Source: Desulfopila sp. IMCC35008 (lineage in GTDB: Bacteria > Desulfobacterota > Desulfobulbia > Desulfobulbales > Desulfocapsaceae). Taken from it: a stretch of 64,000 nucleotides of DNA. This document shows positions 24,993-33,465 of the stretch, in pieces. The stretch covers positions 594,001 through 658,000 of the forward strand of contig NZ_CP050700.1 of assembly GCF_010646885.2 (NCBI RefSeq), given 5' to 3'. Position numbers and translations under genes: made by a program. Under the pieces are notes generated by a model, which saw nothing but the letters and a program-made list of their open reading frames with translations, was not told where the DNA came from and did no database searches. The stretch's first letter is position 1; each line of letters begins with the position of its first letter.

Positions 24993-25778
24993 ATGATAAT
25001 GAAAAAGTTGAGTCTTTTATTAATTATTCTGACTTTCAACACCTTCAGTTATGCTGAAACTAAAATCGTTAAAGTTGCCACTTTAATTGATTATACTCCT
25101 TTTTGTTTTGCTAATCCAATACATCAAACCGACCAGACAATCCAGATTGGCCAGGATTCGAAAGATTTCAAAGGTTACAGCTGGGATGTATTAAGAGAGA
25201 GCTATCATGAAATGGGGTACACAATCCAGCTATCGCTTCTACCATGGTCCCGAGCGTTATATTGTGTTGAAAATGGTTCTTACGACATTCTATTCCCGAC
25301 TGGTGTCAATAAAGAAAGAAAGAAGATCTTTAATTATTCAAAAGAACCAATAAACTCAGCAAATTTTGTTGTTTACGTACTAGAAGATAAAGAAATCGAA
25401 TTTAAAGATTTGAATTCATTAAAAGGATTAAGGGTAGCAAGAAAGAGAGGTTTTAATTACGGCGATAAGATTAATGCTGCCACCGGCATAAAACTGGTTG
25501 ACGTTGAGACGGTTTTACAAGGATTCAAAATGCTGAGTGGTAAGAGAGTTGATGGATTTCTTGGTTACGAGTACAACTGGGACTATTTACTAAAACGGGA
25601 AGGTCTGGTTGCTCAATACAAAAAACTACCTCCTTTTGATTCATCAGAAGAATACTTGGTAGCGATTAAGACTAACCCTAGGGGAAATGAATTTTTAGAC
25701 GTTTTTGATACCGGTAAAAAGCGACTTGCTGCGAGCGGCAAACTTGAGGAAATCAAGAGAAAATGGTTTGGAGATTAG
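24993..25778 (+). CDS. Periplasmic amino-acid-type solute-binding protein (SBP_bac_3 fold)
   Basis: 261 residues with a signal peptide (MIMKKLSLLLIILTFNTFSYA, cleavage near residue 21). The mature part fits the two-lobe binding-protein fold: VATLIDYTPFCF at the N-terminus, KGYSWDVLRESYHEMGY, ALYCVENGSYDILFPTG and GLRVARKRGFNYGD. No permease or ATPase is nearby, so transport is unlikely to be its local role; orphan binding proteins often act as sensors or are simply cargo. It is the only gene between sites B and C, a 0.95-kb unit. A second start, ATG at 24999, is possible. Confidence 0.75.
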   Translation: MIMKKLSLLLIILTFNTFSYAETKIVKVATLIDYTPFCFANPIHQTDQTIQIGQDSKDFKGYSWDVLRESYHEMGYTIQLSLLPWSRALYCVENGSYDILFPTGVNKERKKIFNYSKEPINSANFVVYVLEDKEIEFKDLNSLKGLRVARKRGFNYGDKINAATGIKLVDVETVLQGFKMLSGKRVDGFLGYEYNWDYLLKREGLVAQYKKLPPFDSSEEYLVAIKTNPRGNEFLDVFDTGKKRLAASGKLEEIKRKWFGD

Positions 25779-25795
25779 GCAGGCTATTAAAATGA

Positions 25796-25890
25796 ATCTC
25801 CCTCATCATGTTGACTACATAAGGCACTGAGGGGGATGCACAAATAACGATAAAACAGCATTATGGAAAAGGGCCATCTCAATTCCTAAC
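25796..25890 (+). repeat. GACTACATA recombination-like site C
   Basis: GACTACATAAGG at 25813 lies within a 10-bp imperfect palindrome (ATCTCCCTCA / TGAGGGGGAT). The core ATTCCTAAC follows at 25882, 69 bp later. ATCTCAATTCCTAA is shared with site A. The core is shorter than in A and B. Confidence 0.55.
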
Positions 25891-25918
25891 ACGTTTTTCC
25901 TCTATGAAACTAAATGAT

Positions 25919-26083
25919 TCAATAATCTAAAAATCTACGATTTATGAAAACACCTAAGACAACCCCCAGTAAACTTCCAATAAAGCTAATCCAGTAAGCT
26001 GTCATAATTCCCCAAGATGCACCGAGTTTCCATCCAAGCCAACTACAAATACTTATGCACAGTAAGAGACATATTTTTTTCAT
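25919..26083 (-). CDS. Small two-helix membrane protein
   Basis: 54 residues, ATG at 26083. A signal-like first helix (MKKICLLLCISICSW) is followed by GWKLGASWGIMTAY and a second helix (WISFIGSLLGVVLGVFINR). The glycine-rich GWxxG...GIMTAYxxSxIGSxxGVxxG pattern is one I recognise from many short hypothetical proteins in accessory DNA. It reads on the minus strand, opposite to the cassette genes, and is followed by site C. Confidence 0.55.
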   Translation of the reverse strand: MKKICLLLCISICSWLGWKLGASWGIMTAYWISFIGSLLGVVLGVFINRRFLDY

Positions 26084-26101
26084 AGGCTAAGTAAAATAAT
26101 A

Positions 26102-26449
26102 TTATAATTTTTCTAGATCAATATCACCTAGTCTCATTTTGAAAGAAAGTAATTTGAAGTCGTCTAATGATAAAGGACCCATAACAAATTCATTAGATTT
26201 CTCTAGAATCCAATATTTATTGTTAGTAGTCTCGACGATTATGTGAGTGTCGCTTTTTCCTATCATTTTTATATGGTCTACTTTTTTTTGAGCTTTACCA
26301 CCAGATAATTCCAAATATAGAATTTTCTGAGATGGATCTGACGGCGAGTCCCTTACTACATAGTTACCGTCCTTCCATTCGTTACTGCAACCAAAAATAG
26401 AAATTACGATTATAACTAACAGAAAAAACAGAGTATTTTTCATTCTCAT
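26102..26449 (-). CDS. Small lipoprotein of unknown function
   Basis: 115 residues. The signal peptide ends in a lipobox (ISIFGC, Cys at about residue 21), so the mature protein should be lipid-anchored. The mature 94 residues are beta-rich (NYVVRDSP, ILYLELSGGKA, IIVETTNNKYWIL), with no known motif. It is the upstream neighbour of the 54-residue membrane protein on the minus strand, 18 bp apart, so the two are probably co-transcribed. Confidence 0.6.
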   Translation of the reverse strand: MRMKNTLFFLLVIIVISIFGCSNEWKDGNYVVRDSPSDPSQKILYLELSGGKAQKKVDHIKMIGKSDTHIIVETTNNKYWILEKSNEFVMGPLSLDDFKLLSFKMRLGDIDLEKL

Positions 26450-26838
26450 ATGTCTAATTGATAATTAAACTGCGATTAACTAATATTTCTTAATATGACC
26501 GATCGGATTTGAACATTATTTAAGTAGAACAGAAACTATGATAAATATCAATAGATTAGAATTGGCAAAACTTGGTGGGTGTACCTGTAACACGTCATAA
26601 GCATTTATAATCAATCGAATGTTAACAATTGAAGCACTCCAAACAGAGAACCTACGTTTTTCAACAACGATAAGTCTTTCGTAAGATTACTACATCTGAT
26701 TAATGATGTTGTTCTATTTCGCAGGTTGCTTAACTAGTTTTCGTTCTGTATAACATTAGCAATCGAAACATCGACAGTCTCTGCAATAATTAATTGTTAG
26801 TTTTACAGCTATTTCACTGATCTAAGGAAAATAATGTT
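26450..26838. other. AT-rich intergenic stretch between divergent small genes
   Basis: No gene is supported. It must contain the promoters for the lipoprotein gene (minus strand) and the plus-strand gene at 26839, but I see no distinctive operator or repeat. Confidence 0.4.
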
Positions 26839-27168
26839 ATGATTCGAAATTTTGTATATGTTATTATTTTTATTATGATTGTTGTCCCTGCTTGGCAAAT
26901 TAGTTCTATTAAAATGGAAAAATTGTCCATTGAAGATATGCTCCAACAAGCTGCCAACAAATCCAATAAGTATAGGAATTCAGATAGCCGTACTAGAGAA
27001 AATCTGAAAAAAGATCTTGAATCAAAGGGATTATCACCTGTGTTCACCTTCGAGACATTAGAAGGTAAAAACGTTAGAATTAGTTATCAATATTATGGTG
27101 CTGCAACTGTTTTTGGTTATACATATTATGAGACGTCCGAAAATCTAAGTGCAGAAACGTCAAACTGA
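26839..27168 (+). CDS. Small N-terminally anchored protein, unknown function
   Basis: 109 residues. One N-terminal hydrophobic segment (about residues 3-21, FVYVIIFIMIVVPAWQI) acts as an anchor or uncleaved signal. The rest is a short helical region (EKLSIEDMLQQAANKSNKY) and a beta-rich tail (VFTFETLEGKNVRISYQYYG). No family is recognised. AACCGCTTAACCCGG shortly after the stop (27199) resembles an attC 5' core, so it may once have been a cassette. Confidence 0.5.
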   Translation: MIRNFVYVIIFIMIVVPAWQISSIKMEKLSIEDMLQQAANKSNKYRNSDSRTRENLKKDLESKGLSPVFTFETLEGKNVRISYQYYGAATVFGYTYYETSENLSAETSN

Positions 27169-27279
27169 TATAAATTTTATATAAAATAATAGATAAACAA
27201 CCGCTTAACCCGGATTCGCTCATTCTTTCCGGTGAACTCTATTATATTCAATAAAATATGTAGGACTGAAAGGGAATCT

Positions 27280-27412
27280 GGAAAGATGTACAGTTTATGT
27301 GACTACATAGGGAAACGGAGGAACTGCAAAACACTGTAATAACAAGTAAATAGGAGGTAGGAGTGGAGATTTCTAATCCAGGTGCCGCATGTTCGATTGA
27401 TGCGGAGGGCAT
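27280..27412 (+). repeat. Site D: GACTACATA box plus decayed tRNA-Arg 3' end (right end of island)
   Basis: GACTACATAGGG at 27301 is followed 68 bp later by a 45-bp degenerate copy of the tRNA-Arg 3' part (27368-27412). GTTCGATT and most of both T-stem arms are preserved there. It is the right-most tRNA-derived repeat, and chromosomal-type genes resume after it, so it probably marks the oldest right boundary of the island. Confidence 0.7.
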
Positions 27413-28063
27413 ATATTATTTCATATAGTTAAGGTTAGCTCAGAGAACCTGTTTAATGTTGTTGTGAAATAGCATCTTTGGTTCTATTTTTTTGACACTC
27501 TCTTATCCGTAGATGAGAATAGATCTGTCCTTACCCTCATTATTTGCAAGTTTGCATTTATCTGGTAGTTTCCCCATATATTTAGTTATCATAAATTACC
27601 GGAAGTATCGAACCTGTCACTTTTCACATATCCATTTCATGAGCATTGCTGATCGTCAATTTGAATCTTGCTGGTGTACCTGCAATTATCTTGCAGGGTG
27701 CCTGATGGCTTCCTGATGGACGGACGAACGCGTTAGCTAGTAACAGCGGTCACAACAAAGACTTAAAATGGAGTCACTACTCCACTAATGCCACCTCCTG
27801 TCCTGAACAGGAATTATGCTGTAATTCCCAACCTAGTATCCTGGTTTAGAGCGCCAGTTGAAACCTATACCAATTGAACTGTTTCCTGCCTCTTGATGAT
27901 CTTCCTGGATTTAATTTAGCATTCAACAAAATCCTGTGATAATCTATTTACTGAAGGTAACAGCTGAACTTGGTAGAGATCAGAAAAATATTTTTTTAAT
28001 TTGTACCTGATAGTTCTTTTTGCTCGAATAAACTATTGCGTAATATTACGAGTATTTGACGGA
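27413..28063. other. Non-coding stretch after the island
   Basis: About 650 bp with no supported gene. An open frame at 27513-27716 lacks coding character and a Shine-Dalgarno. No repeats or strong hairpins were seen. Confidence 0.4.
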
Positions 28064-30760
28064 ATGAAAAAGATTCAAAAAAAGCTGTCTAAACAGTTAA
28101 GATTTGCCATTATTCTCTTTAATCTTTGTTGGACATCTATCTTTTTTGTAGCCTATTTAGTAGGGGTGAGTGCTGAAGAATCATCAGTTCTTGCCCTAGC
28201 CGCAAAGGAAGCTGAAGCAGGTTTTAACAAAGATCTAGTCTATCGGAGATGGGCAGCTTCTCATGGAGGAGTGTACGTTCCAACTACCCAAGAAACACCC
28301 CCAAATGTTTTCTTAAATAATATTCCCGAACGAGACCTGACAACTCCAACAGGTCAAAAGTTGACGCTTGTTAATCCCGCATACATGACGAGACAAGTTT
28401 ATGAACTAGCCCAAAAACAATATGGGGTACAAGGTCATATTACCAGCTTGAACCCTATTCGACCTGGAAATGAACCTGATATTTGGGAAAGAAAAATACT
28501 CGATAAATTTTCAGAAGGATTGGAGGAATATAGTTCAGTTGAGCAAATAAATGGAAAGCCATATTTGCGATATATGAAACGACTCATAGTAGAAAAAAAC
28601 TGCTTAAAGTGCCACGCAGAGCAAGGATATAAGGAGGGTGATGTCAGAGGAGGGATAAGCACGTCGGTTCCATTATCTGAATACTATACAATCGCCACAG
28701 AATTTAAGGGAAAGTATATTTTAATTCTTACTCCTATCTGGTTGTTAGGCATTGTCTTGTTTAACTTAGGGGCAGGTATGCTCAAAAGGCAAGTCAAGTT
28801 AAGTGAAGAAACTCAAAATCAACTGGAAGTACAAAGTGATTTACTTAATAAATCTCAGGAAATCGCTCAGCTTGGGAGTTGGCATCTAGATATCAAAAGA
28901 AACATTTTGACCTGGTCCGATGAACAGTACCGTATATTTGGTGTCACTCCTCAGGAGTTTGGTGCAAACTATGAGGCCTTCCTCAATACTATTCATCCTG
29001 AAGATAAAGAGATGGTTGATAAAACCTACACCAATGCAATAGAAAACAATCAACCATATGAATGTATTCACAGAATCATAAAGCATGATGGTGAGGTCAG
29101 AGTTGTTCTTGAAAAATCAGAAGATGTCGTTAATGGGGATGGCGAAGTTATTCACTCCTATGGCTTTACTCAAGATATTACTGAACTCAAAGCGGCGGAA
29201 GCAGCTCTAAAAGAAAATGAAGAACGATTTCGAAAAGCTGTTACTTTGTCGCCGCTCCCCTTGATGATTCATTCGGAAGATGGGGAAGTGATATTCATAA
29301 ACGAGCTTTGGAAAGAACTAACCGGATATACAGAACAGGATATACCAACTATCGCAGATTGGACAGAAAAGGCCTATGGAGAAAGGAAAGAAGATAATAG
29401 GGAATACATTGCCAACCTGTACGATTTGAATCGAAGAGTTTATGAGGGATTATACAACGTTACGACTAAAGACGGCAGGACCTTAACCTGGGATTTTTGT
29501 TCAGCGCCTCTTGGCAAATTGACTGATGGTAAAAGGTTAGTTATCAGTAAGGCAAAAGACGTCACCGAACAATTGGCAGGAGAAAATGAAAGAAGAAATC
29601 TTGAAGATCGTCTCAGGCAAGCTCAAAAAATGGAAGCAATTGGCACTCTTGCTGGTGGTATCGCCCACGATTTCAACAATATCCTTGGAGCAATACTTGG
29701 TTATTCAGAATTGGTTCAGGAGGATTGCCCAGCAGGATCGATGATGAGAAACGATATCGATCAAGTCGTCGAGGCGAGCTACAGGGCCAAGGAACTTGTA
29801 AAGCAGATTCTCGCTTTTAGTCGCCAAACAGAGACCGATGTACAAGCTCTGCAACCAGCTATAATTATAAAAGAAGCGATTAAAATGCTTCGTGCCTCAT
29901 TGCCTGCGACTATTGATATTCAGCAAGTTATCGATCAAGATGTGGGGCTGGTTTTTGCTGATCCGACCGAGATCCATCAGATACTAACCAATCTCTGCAC
30001 GAACGCTTACCACTCAATGGAGAAGACAGGTGGAACTCTCTCGATTTCACTGAAAAATAAAGAACTCAACTCAGCCGATTTAATTCACGAACCGCATTTG
30101 CAGCCTGGACTTTTTGTAGAGATCTCTGTCCGTGATACTGGCCATGGAATATCACGACACGTTATTGACAAAATTTTCGACCCTTTCTTCACTACGAAAG
30201 AAGTCGGAAAAGGGACAGGGATGGGTCTTTCAATTATTCATGGTATTGTAAAGAAATCCAATGGGTTTGTTTGCTGTCAAAGTGTACCGGATGAAGGGAC
30301 AACTTTTCATGTATATCTCCCTGTTCATGCAGTTGGAGCGCTACCAATAGTTGAAACAGCATCTTTTGAGTTAATCCAAACTGGTGTTGAACATATTCTC
30401 TTTATTGACGATGAGGAGATGCTGGCCGTGATGGGGAAAACTATGCTCGAGCGACTTGGTTATAGGGTGACCATGGAGACAGACAGCATCGAGGCCCTGA
30501 AAATCATAAAAGATGAGCCAAACCGCTTCGACCTTGTCATCACCGATCAGACGATGCCAGGTATGACCGGAAGTGATTTGGCACGACGTATATTGCAGAT
30601 AAGACCTGGAATGCCTATCATTCTTTGCACAGGTTTCAGCAATCTGATCTCAAGAGAAAAGGCAAGGATTTACGGAATAAAAGGGTTTGTGATGAAGCCT
30701 CTTGCCAAAAAGGACCTTGCCGCCCTTATAAGAAAAGTGCTGGATGGAGAACAAAATTAG
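28064..30760 (+). CDS. Haem-binding hybrid sensor histidine kinase (DUF3365-PAS-PAS-HisKA-HATPase-REC)
   Basis: 898 residues from the ATG at 28064; the frame extends upstream but without a good start site. A membrane segment (about 11-35) leads to a periplasmic DUF3365/Tll0287-like domain with one c-type haem motif (CLKCH, residues 180-184). A second membrane segment lies near 218-240. Two PAS domains (about 270-375 and 385-500) follow, then HisKA (GGIAHDFNNILGAILGY, about 530), a HATPase_c domain (DTGHGIS, then GTGMGLSIIHGI, about 710) and a C-terminal receiver (FIDDEEM, VITDQTMPG, Asp near 840). It probably senses redox or a small ligand through haem. No partner regulator is nearby. Confidence 0.85.
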   Translation: MKKIQKKLSKQLRFAIILFNLCWTSIFFVAYLVGVSAEESSVLALAAKEAEAGFNKDLVYRRWAASHGGVYVPTTQETPPNVFLNNIPERDLTTPTGQKLTLVNPAYMTRQVYELAQKQYGVQGHITSLNPIRPGNEPDIWERKILDKFSEGLEEYSSVEQINGKPYLRYMKRLIVEKNCLKCHAEQGYKEGDVRGGISTSVPLSEYYTIATEFKGKYILILTPIWLLGIVLFNLGAGMLKRQVKLSEETQNQLEVQSDLLNKSQEIAQLGSWHLDIKRNILTWSDEQYRIFGVTPQEFGANYEAFLNTIHPEDKEMVDKTYTNAIENNQPYECIHRIIKHDGEVRVVLEKSEDVVNGDGEVIHSYGFTQDITELKAAEAALKENEERFRKAVTLSPLPLMIHSEDGEVIFINELWKELTGYTEQDIPTIADWTEKAYGERKEDNREYIANLYDLNRRVYEGLYNVTTKDGRTLTWDFCSAPLGKLTDGKRLVISKAKDVTEQLAGENERRNLEDRLRQAQKMEAIGTLAGGIAHDFNNILGAILGYSELVQEDCPAGSMMRNDIDQVVEASYRAKELVKQILAFSRQTETDVQALQPAIIIKEAIKMLRASLPATIDIQQVIDQDVGLVFADPTEIHQILTNLCTNAYHSMEKTGGTLSISLKNKELNSADLIHEPHLQPGLFVEISVRDTGHGISRHVIDKIFDPFFTTKEVGKGTGMGLSIIHGIVKKSNGFVCCQSVPDEGTTFHVYLPVHAVGALPIVETASFELIQTGVEHILFIDDEEMLAVMGKTMLERLGYRVTMETDSIEALKIIKDEPNRFDLVITDQTMPGMTGSDLARRILQIRPGMPIILCTGFSNLISREKARIYGIKGFVMKPLAKKDLAALIRKVLDGEQN

Positions 30761-30936
30761 TTTAGTTCCCATCCTAAAACTGCCCTTTTTGTCAATATCT
30801 TCGTTATGCTCAAAATTTCATCCTCCGGTAAGTGAGGAACGAGACTCCGAGATATCAATTTTATGCCTGTGGTAAAATTCTCACATGCCTCGACCTGAGT
30901 CAAAATGGCAATTCACCGACACGCTCCTGGATGTGC

Positions 30937-31131
30937 TTAATAATCTGAAATATCGATTAGTATATCGATCGCTTCAGCCAGCCCAATACGATTATCTCCA
31001 TTAATATCCTGAACGGACAGTGAAGGGGGGACCGGGGCACCTGAAAGTACCCGAAGGGTAGTTATGTATGACAGGTGTCTTGGTGCGTCAACACCACAAA
31101 GTGGTACAGGAAATACATGGTAGAAAATCAA
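30937..31131 (-). pseudogene. Relic with dockerin-like calcium-binding repeat
   Basis: A 64-codon minus-strand frame ends in SVQDINGDNRIGLAEAIDILID, the pattern of a type I dockerin-like/EF-hand repeat (D-x-N-G-D-x-x-I-x-L-x-E-A). This repeat usually ends large secreted proteins in Desulfobacterota. A second, degenerate half-repeat (ITTLRVLSG) precedes it. The bulk of the parent protein is missing, so this is a fragment. Confidence 0.5.
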
Positions 31132-31232
31132 ATTCTTTGTAATTTAATGAAAACCCAATAGGATAGGTCATGTAAAAAACGACTGGTACTATTTATATAC
31201 AGACATTTTTTGATACTATGCTGCTTAGAGGT

Positions 31233-31260
31233 CTGGGAACTGGGAACTGGGAACTGGGAA
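31233..31260. repeat. Tandem repeat CTGGGAA x4
   Basis: Four perfect copies of a 7-bp unit in non-coding sequence 110 bp upstream of the TIGR02285-type gene. Copy number may vary between strains by slippage. Confidence 0.9.
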
Positions 31261-31369
31261 CTTTGCGGTTATTAACTATGCCTTTATTGTTATGAAAATA
31301 CAAAAACTGAAAATTTACCCATATACTTGTTGTGGGTCAAAACCAACCTGTCATTAAAGCGGAAATAAA

Positions 31370-32293
31370 ATGGTCATAAATAAGAGAATGCATCTTGCGG
31401 GATGTGTCTTTGCATCACTCATTGCCACCGTCCTTTTTCTTCTAACCAGTCCGGCAATGTGTTCTGATACCGTGAATCAGGATACCTTTGGAGAGGTGAA
31501 CTGGTATAGGGCGATTTTTCCGCCGATCACTATTCCTGAAGGAAAGGATGAGGGCAAAGGTTTTTTTGACCGGGTCATGAATTTCGTTATTGCTGAATTA
31601 CCTGAATATTCACATTATCATCACATCGCTAATTTCAAGCGGATTATGGTGGAGTTGCAAAAAAGTGAGAGCTCCTGCTGCCCCTCCCTTTATAAAACAA
31701 AAGAACGCGCAGAGTTTATTGAGTTTTCCATCCCTGCCGTTGTTGTCTTGCCCAATGGCATAATAACAACCCAGAGAAATCAGCATAAACTTGAACAATA
31801 CGTCGATCAGGAGGGCAAAATAAAGCTGTCGGCACTTTTGGCGGATAAGGCTCTCAGCTTGGGGGTCTCAAACGGCAGGCTTTATTCGGGAGGGATTGAT
31901 GAAATACTCTCCCGGCACCAGGGGGCGAAGAATATTACTATTCAATCGGGCGAGGACGTTTTTTATGGGTTGATGTCAATGATGTATTTGGGAAGGGTGG
32001 ATTATATAATCGGCTACCCGACAGAGGTCCGCTATCATTCCAGAAATGACCCCCAGTTTCGTGAATCAGTTTATTTCCCTATACAGGAAAACAATGTTCC
32101 TTTTACTCTGGGGTATATCGGGTGTTCAAAAACGGAAAGTGGTCAAGAAATAATCGATCGTGTGAACACTATCCTTTTGCAGAACAGGGATACAGATGCC
32201 TTCCTTGACTATTATGAGTCCTGGCTGGACATTTCGACAAAAAGATTTTACAGATCGGTCGTCCAGAAGTACTTCCAGTCGGAAGGCAAATGA
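31370..32293 (+). CDS. Periplasmic binding-protein-like protein (TIGR02285 type)
   Basis: 307 residues. The signal peptide covers roughly residues 1-31 (hydrophobic core CVFASLIATVLFLL, cleavage after AMCS). The mature sequence follows the TIGR02285 pattern: VNWYRAIFPPITIPEG, GFFDRVMNFVIAELPEY, then the C-C-P...KTKERAEFIEFSIP segment and a late YFPIQEN. It has a solute-binding fold related to SBP_bac_3, without transporter genes beside it. It stands alone between the dockerin-like relic and a decayed phnM, so no pathway context is available. Confidence 0.7.
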   Translation: MVINKRMHLAGCVFASLIATVLFLLTSPAMCSDTVNQDTFGEVNWYRAIFPPITIPEGKDEGKGFFDRVMNFVIAELPEYSHYHHIANFKRIMVELQKSESSCCPSLYKTKERAEFIEFSIPAVVVLPNGIITTQRNQHKLEQYVDQEGKIKLSALLADKALSLGVSNGRLYSGGIDEILSRHQGAKNITIQSGEDVFYGLMSMMYLGRVDYIIGYPTEVRYHSRNDPQFRESVYFPIQENNVPFTLGYIGCSKTESGQEIIDRVNTILLQNRDTDAFLDYYESWLDISTKRFYRSVVQKYFQSEGK

Positions 32294-32305
32294 GTACCCT
32301 GCTCC

Positions 32306-32905
32306 TTAGACGACCTGATTACCTTTTGTCCAAACCTTCCGAACAATGGGCAGTGATTCAACCATTTTCACCTGGACAATATCGGCACGTTTACCCGGTG
32401 CCAGTTCCCCCCGGTCCGGCAACCCGACCATTTCAGCAATATTAGCGGAAACCATGGCGATGCTCCTGTTCAGTGGCAAATCTGTCTGGTTGGCAAGATG
32501 AAAAGCATTGTGAAGCAGGCTGTTTGGGACATAATCCGATGAGAGTCCGTCGAGCAGTCCGTTGCGGGCGAGGGCAGATGCCGGTACATTGCCGGAGTGA
32601 GATCCTCCCCTCACCGCATTGGGGGCTCCCATGATGGTTTTCATCCCGAGTTCGGTGGCCGTTCTTGCTGCTTCCAGGGTTGTGGGAAACTCTGCTATAC
32701 CAATACCCTCGTCTGCTGCCTGTTGGGCATCCTGTATAGTTGTGTCGTCATGGCTGGCCAGGGCCAGGTTTCACTGGTGGGCAAAAGCAATAACCTTGCG
32801 TCGATTATTTTCTCCATGGAGTTGCTGCATTTCTTTCAATTGCTCGACGACTTTTTCAGCCTCTTTGTCTGTCCATTGCTTTCCATTGTGGCACAGCCGA
32901 GTCGT
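32306..32905 (-). pseudogene. phnM: Remnant of phnM (phosphonate metabolism hydrolase), C-terminal part
   Basis: 32306-32644 encodes the C-terminus of the PhnM amidohydrolase: GAPNAVRGGSHSGNV, LLDGLSSDYVPNSLL and DRGELAPGKRADIVQVK. The same frame continues to about 32905 through LASHDDTTIQDAQQAADEG (metal-binding SHDD) and EKVVEQLKEMQQLHGENNRR, but is broken by a TGA after AHQ near 32771. The N-terminal 45 percent is absent. PhnM normally hydrolyses ribose 1-methylphosphonate triphosphate in C-P lyase pathways; no other phn gene is in the window. It abuts another relic, which suggests deletion at the junction. Confidence 0.75.
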
Positions 32906-32910
32906 TTGTA

Positions 32911-33403
32911 AAAACAGGAAGAATTATCGTAAATGATCCCACCACAGAGACCAGGAGCTATCCTGTAGAAGCGGATGCATTGCTTGATGCCAATTCTCCC
33001 GGCACCAACTTTGGAGCAGTAGTAAATTCTTTGATTTCAGAACTTGATAAACATGCGATTTCCCGGTTTGACTATACTTCCAATTCCAACATTATATTGA
33101 CAGCCAAACTCTACATCCCTGTGAAGTCTGGCAGCAATCCCTGTGCGATAAGGTATGTAGCTGAAGATAGCTGGGGAGAAACAGCTATTACCTGGAATAG
33201 AACCCCTTTCAGGAGCAGAGCTGGTAACAGCTGTCTATGAAGATGGTTGGGCTATCTTTGACATAACCGACAAAGCGATTGCAGAAACTGACAAAATATT
33301 ATCAGTACTGCTCTATGAAACGACTGACGGGTGGCAGGAGTTCAGATACCGGGAAACAAGTTGGGCCGTTCCTTATCTCCAGCTTGAAGTGCGGTTAGAG
33401 TAA
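32911..33403 (+). pseudogene. Fragment of a DNRLRE-domain (CBM96-like) secreted protein, frameshifted
   Basis: The frame from about 32911 gives YPVEADALLDANSPGTNFG, ISRFDYTS and ETAITWNRTPF, the typical DNRLRE/CBM96 order. Near 33210 the frame shifts, and the domain continues as AELVTAVYEDGWAIFDIT...SWAVPYLQLEVRLE to a stop at 33401. There is no start or signal peptide, so it is the C-terminal piece of a once larger cell-surface protein, broken at its junction with the phnM remnant. Confidence 0.65.
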
Positions 33404-33465
33404 TTCCGGCTAACTCGCCTTGAGGGATATCAGCATTTTTTTGTTAGAACAACAGAGGGAATATT

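Noticed and set aside
21720-27412. The GACTACATA repeats as a CRISPR array
   Set aside because: Copies are 1-3 kb apart with genes between, not short regularly spaced repeats, and there are no cas genes.
27513-27716. A 67-codon plus-strand frame after the island
   Set aside because: No Shine-Dalgarno, no family, and cysteine/histidine-rich composition typical of random sequence.
32619-32936. A 105-codon plus-strand frame over the phnM remnant
   Set aside because: The minus strand carries the PhnM motifs in this interval; the plus-strand frame is its shadow.
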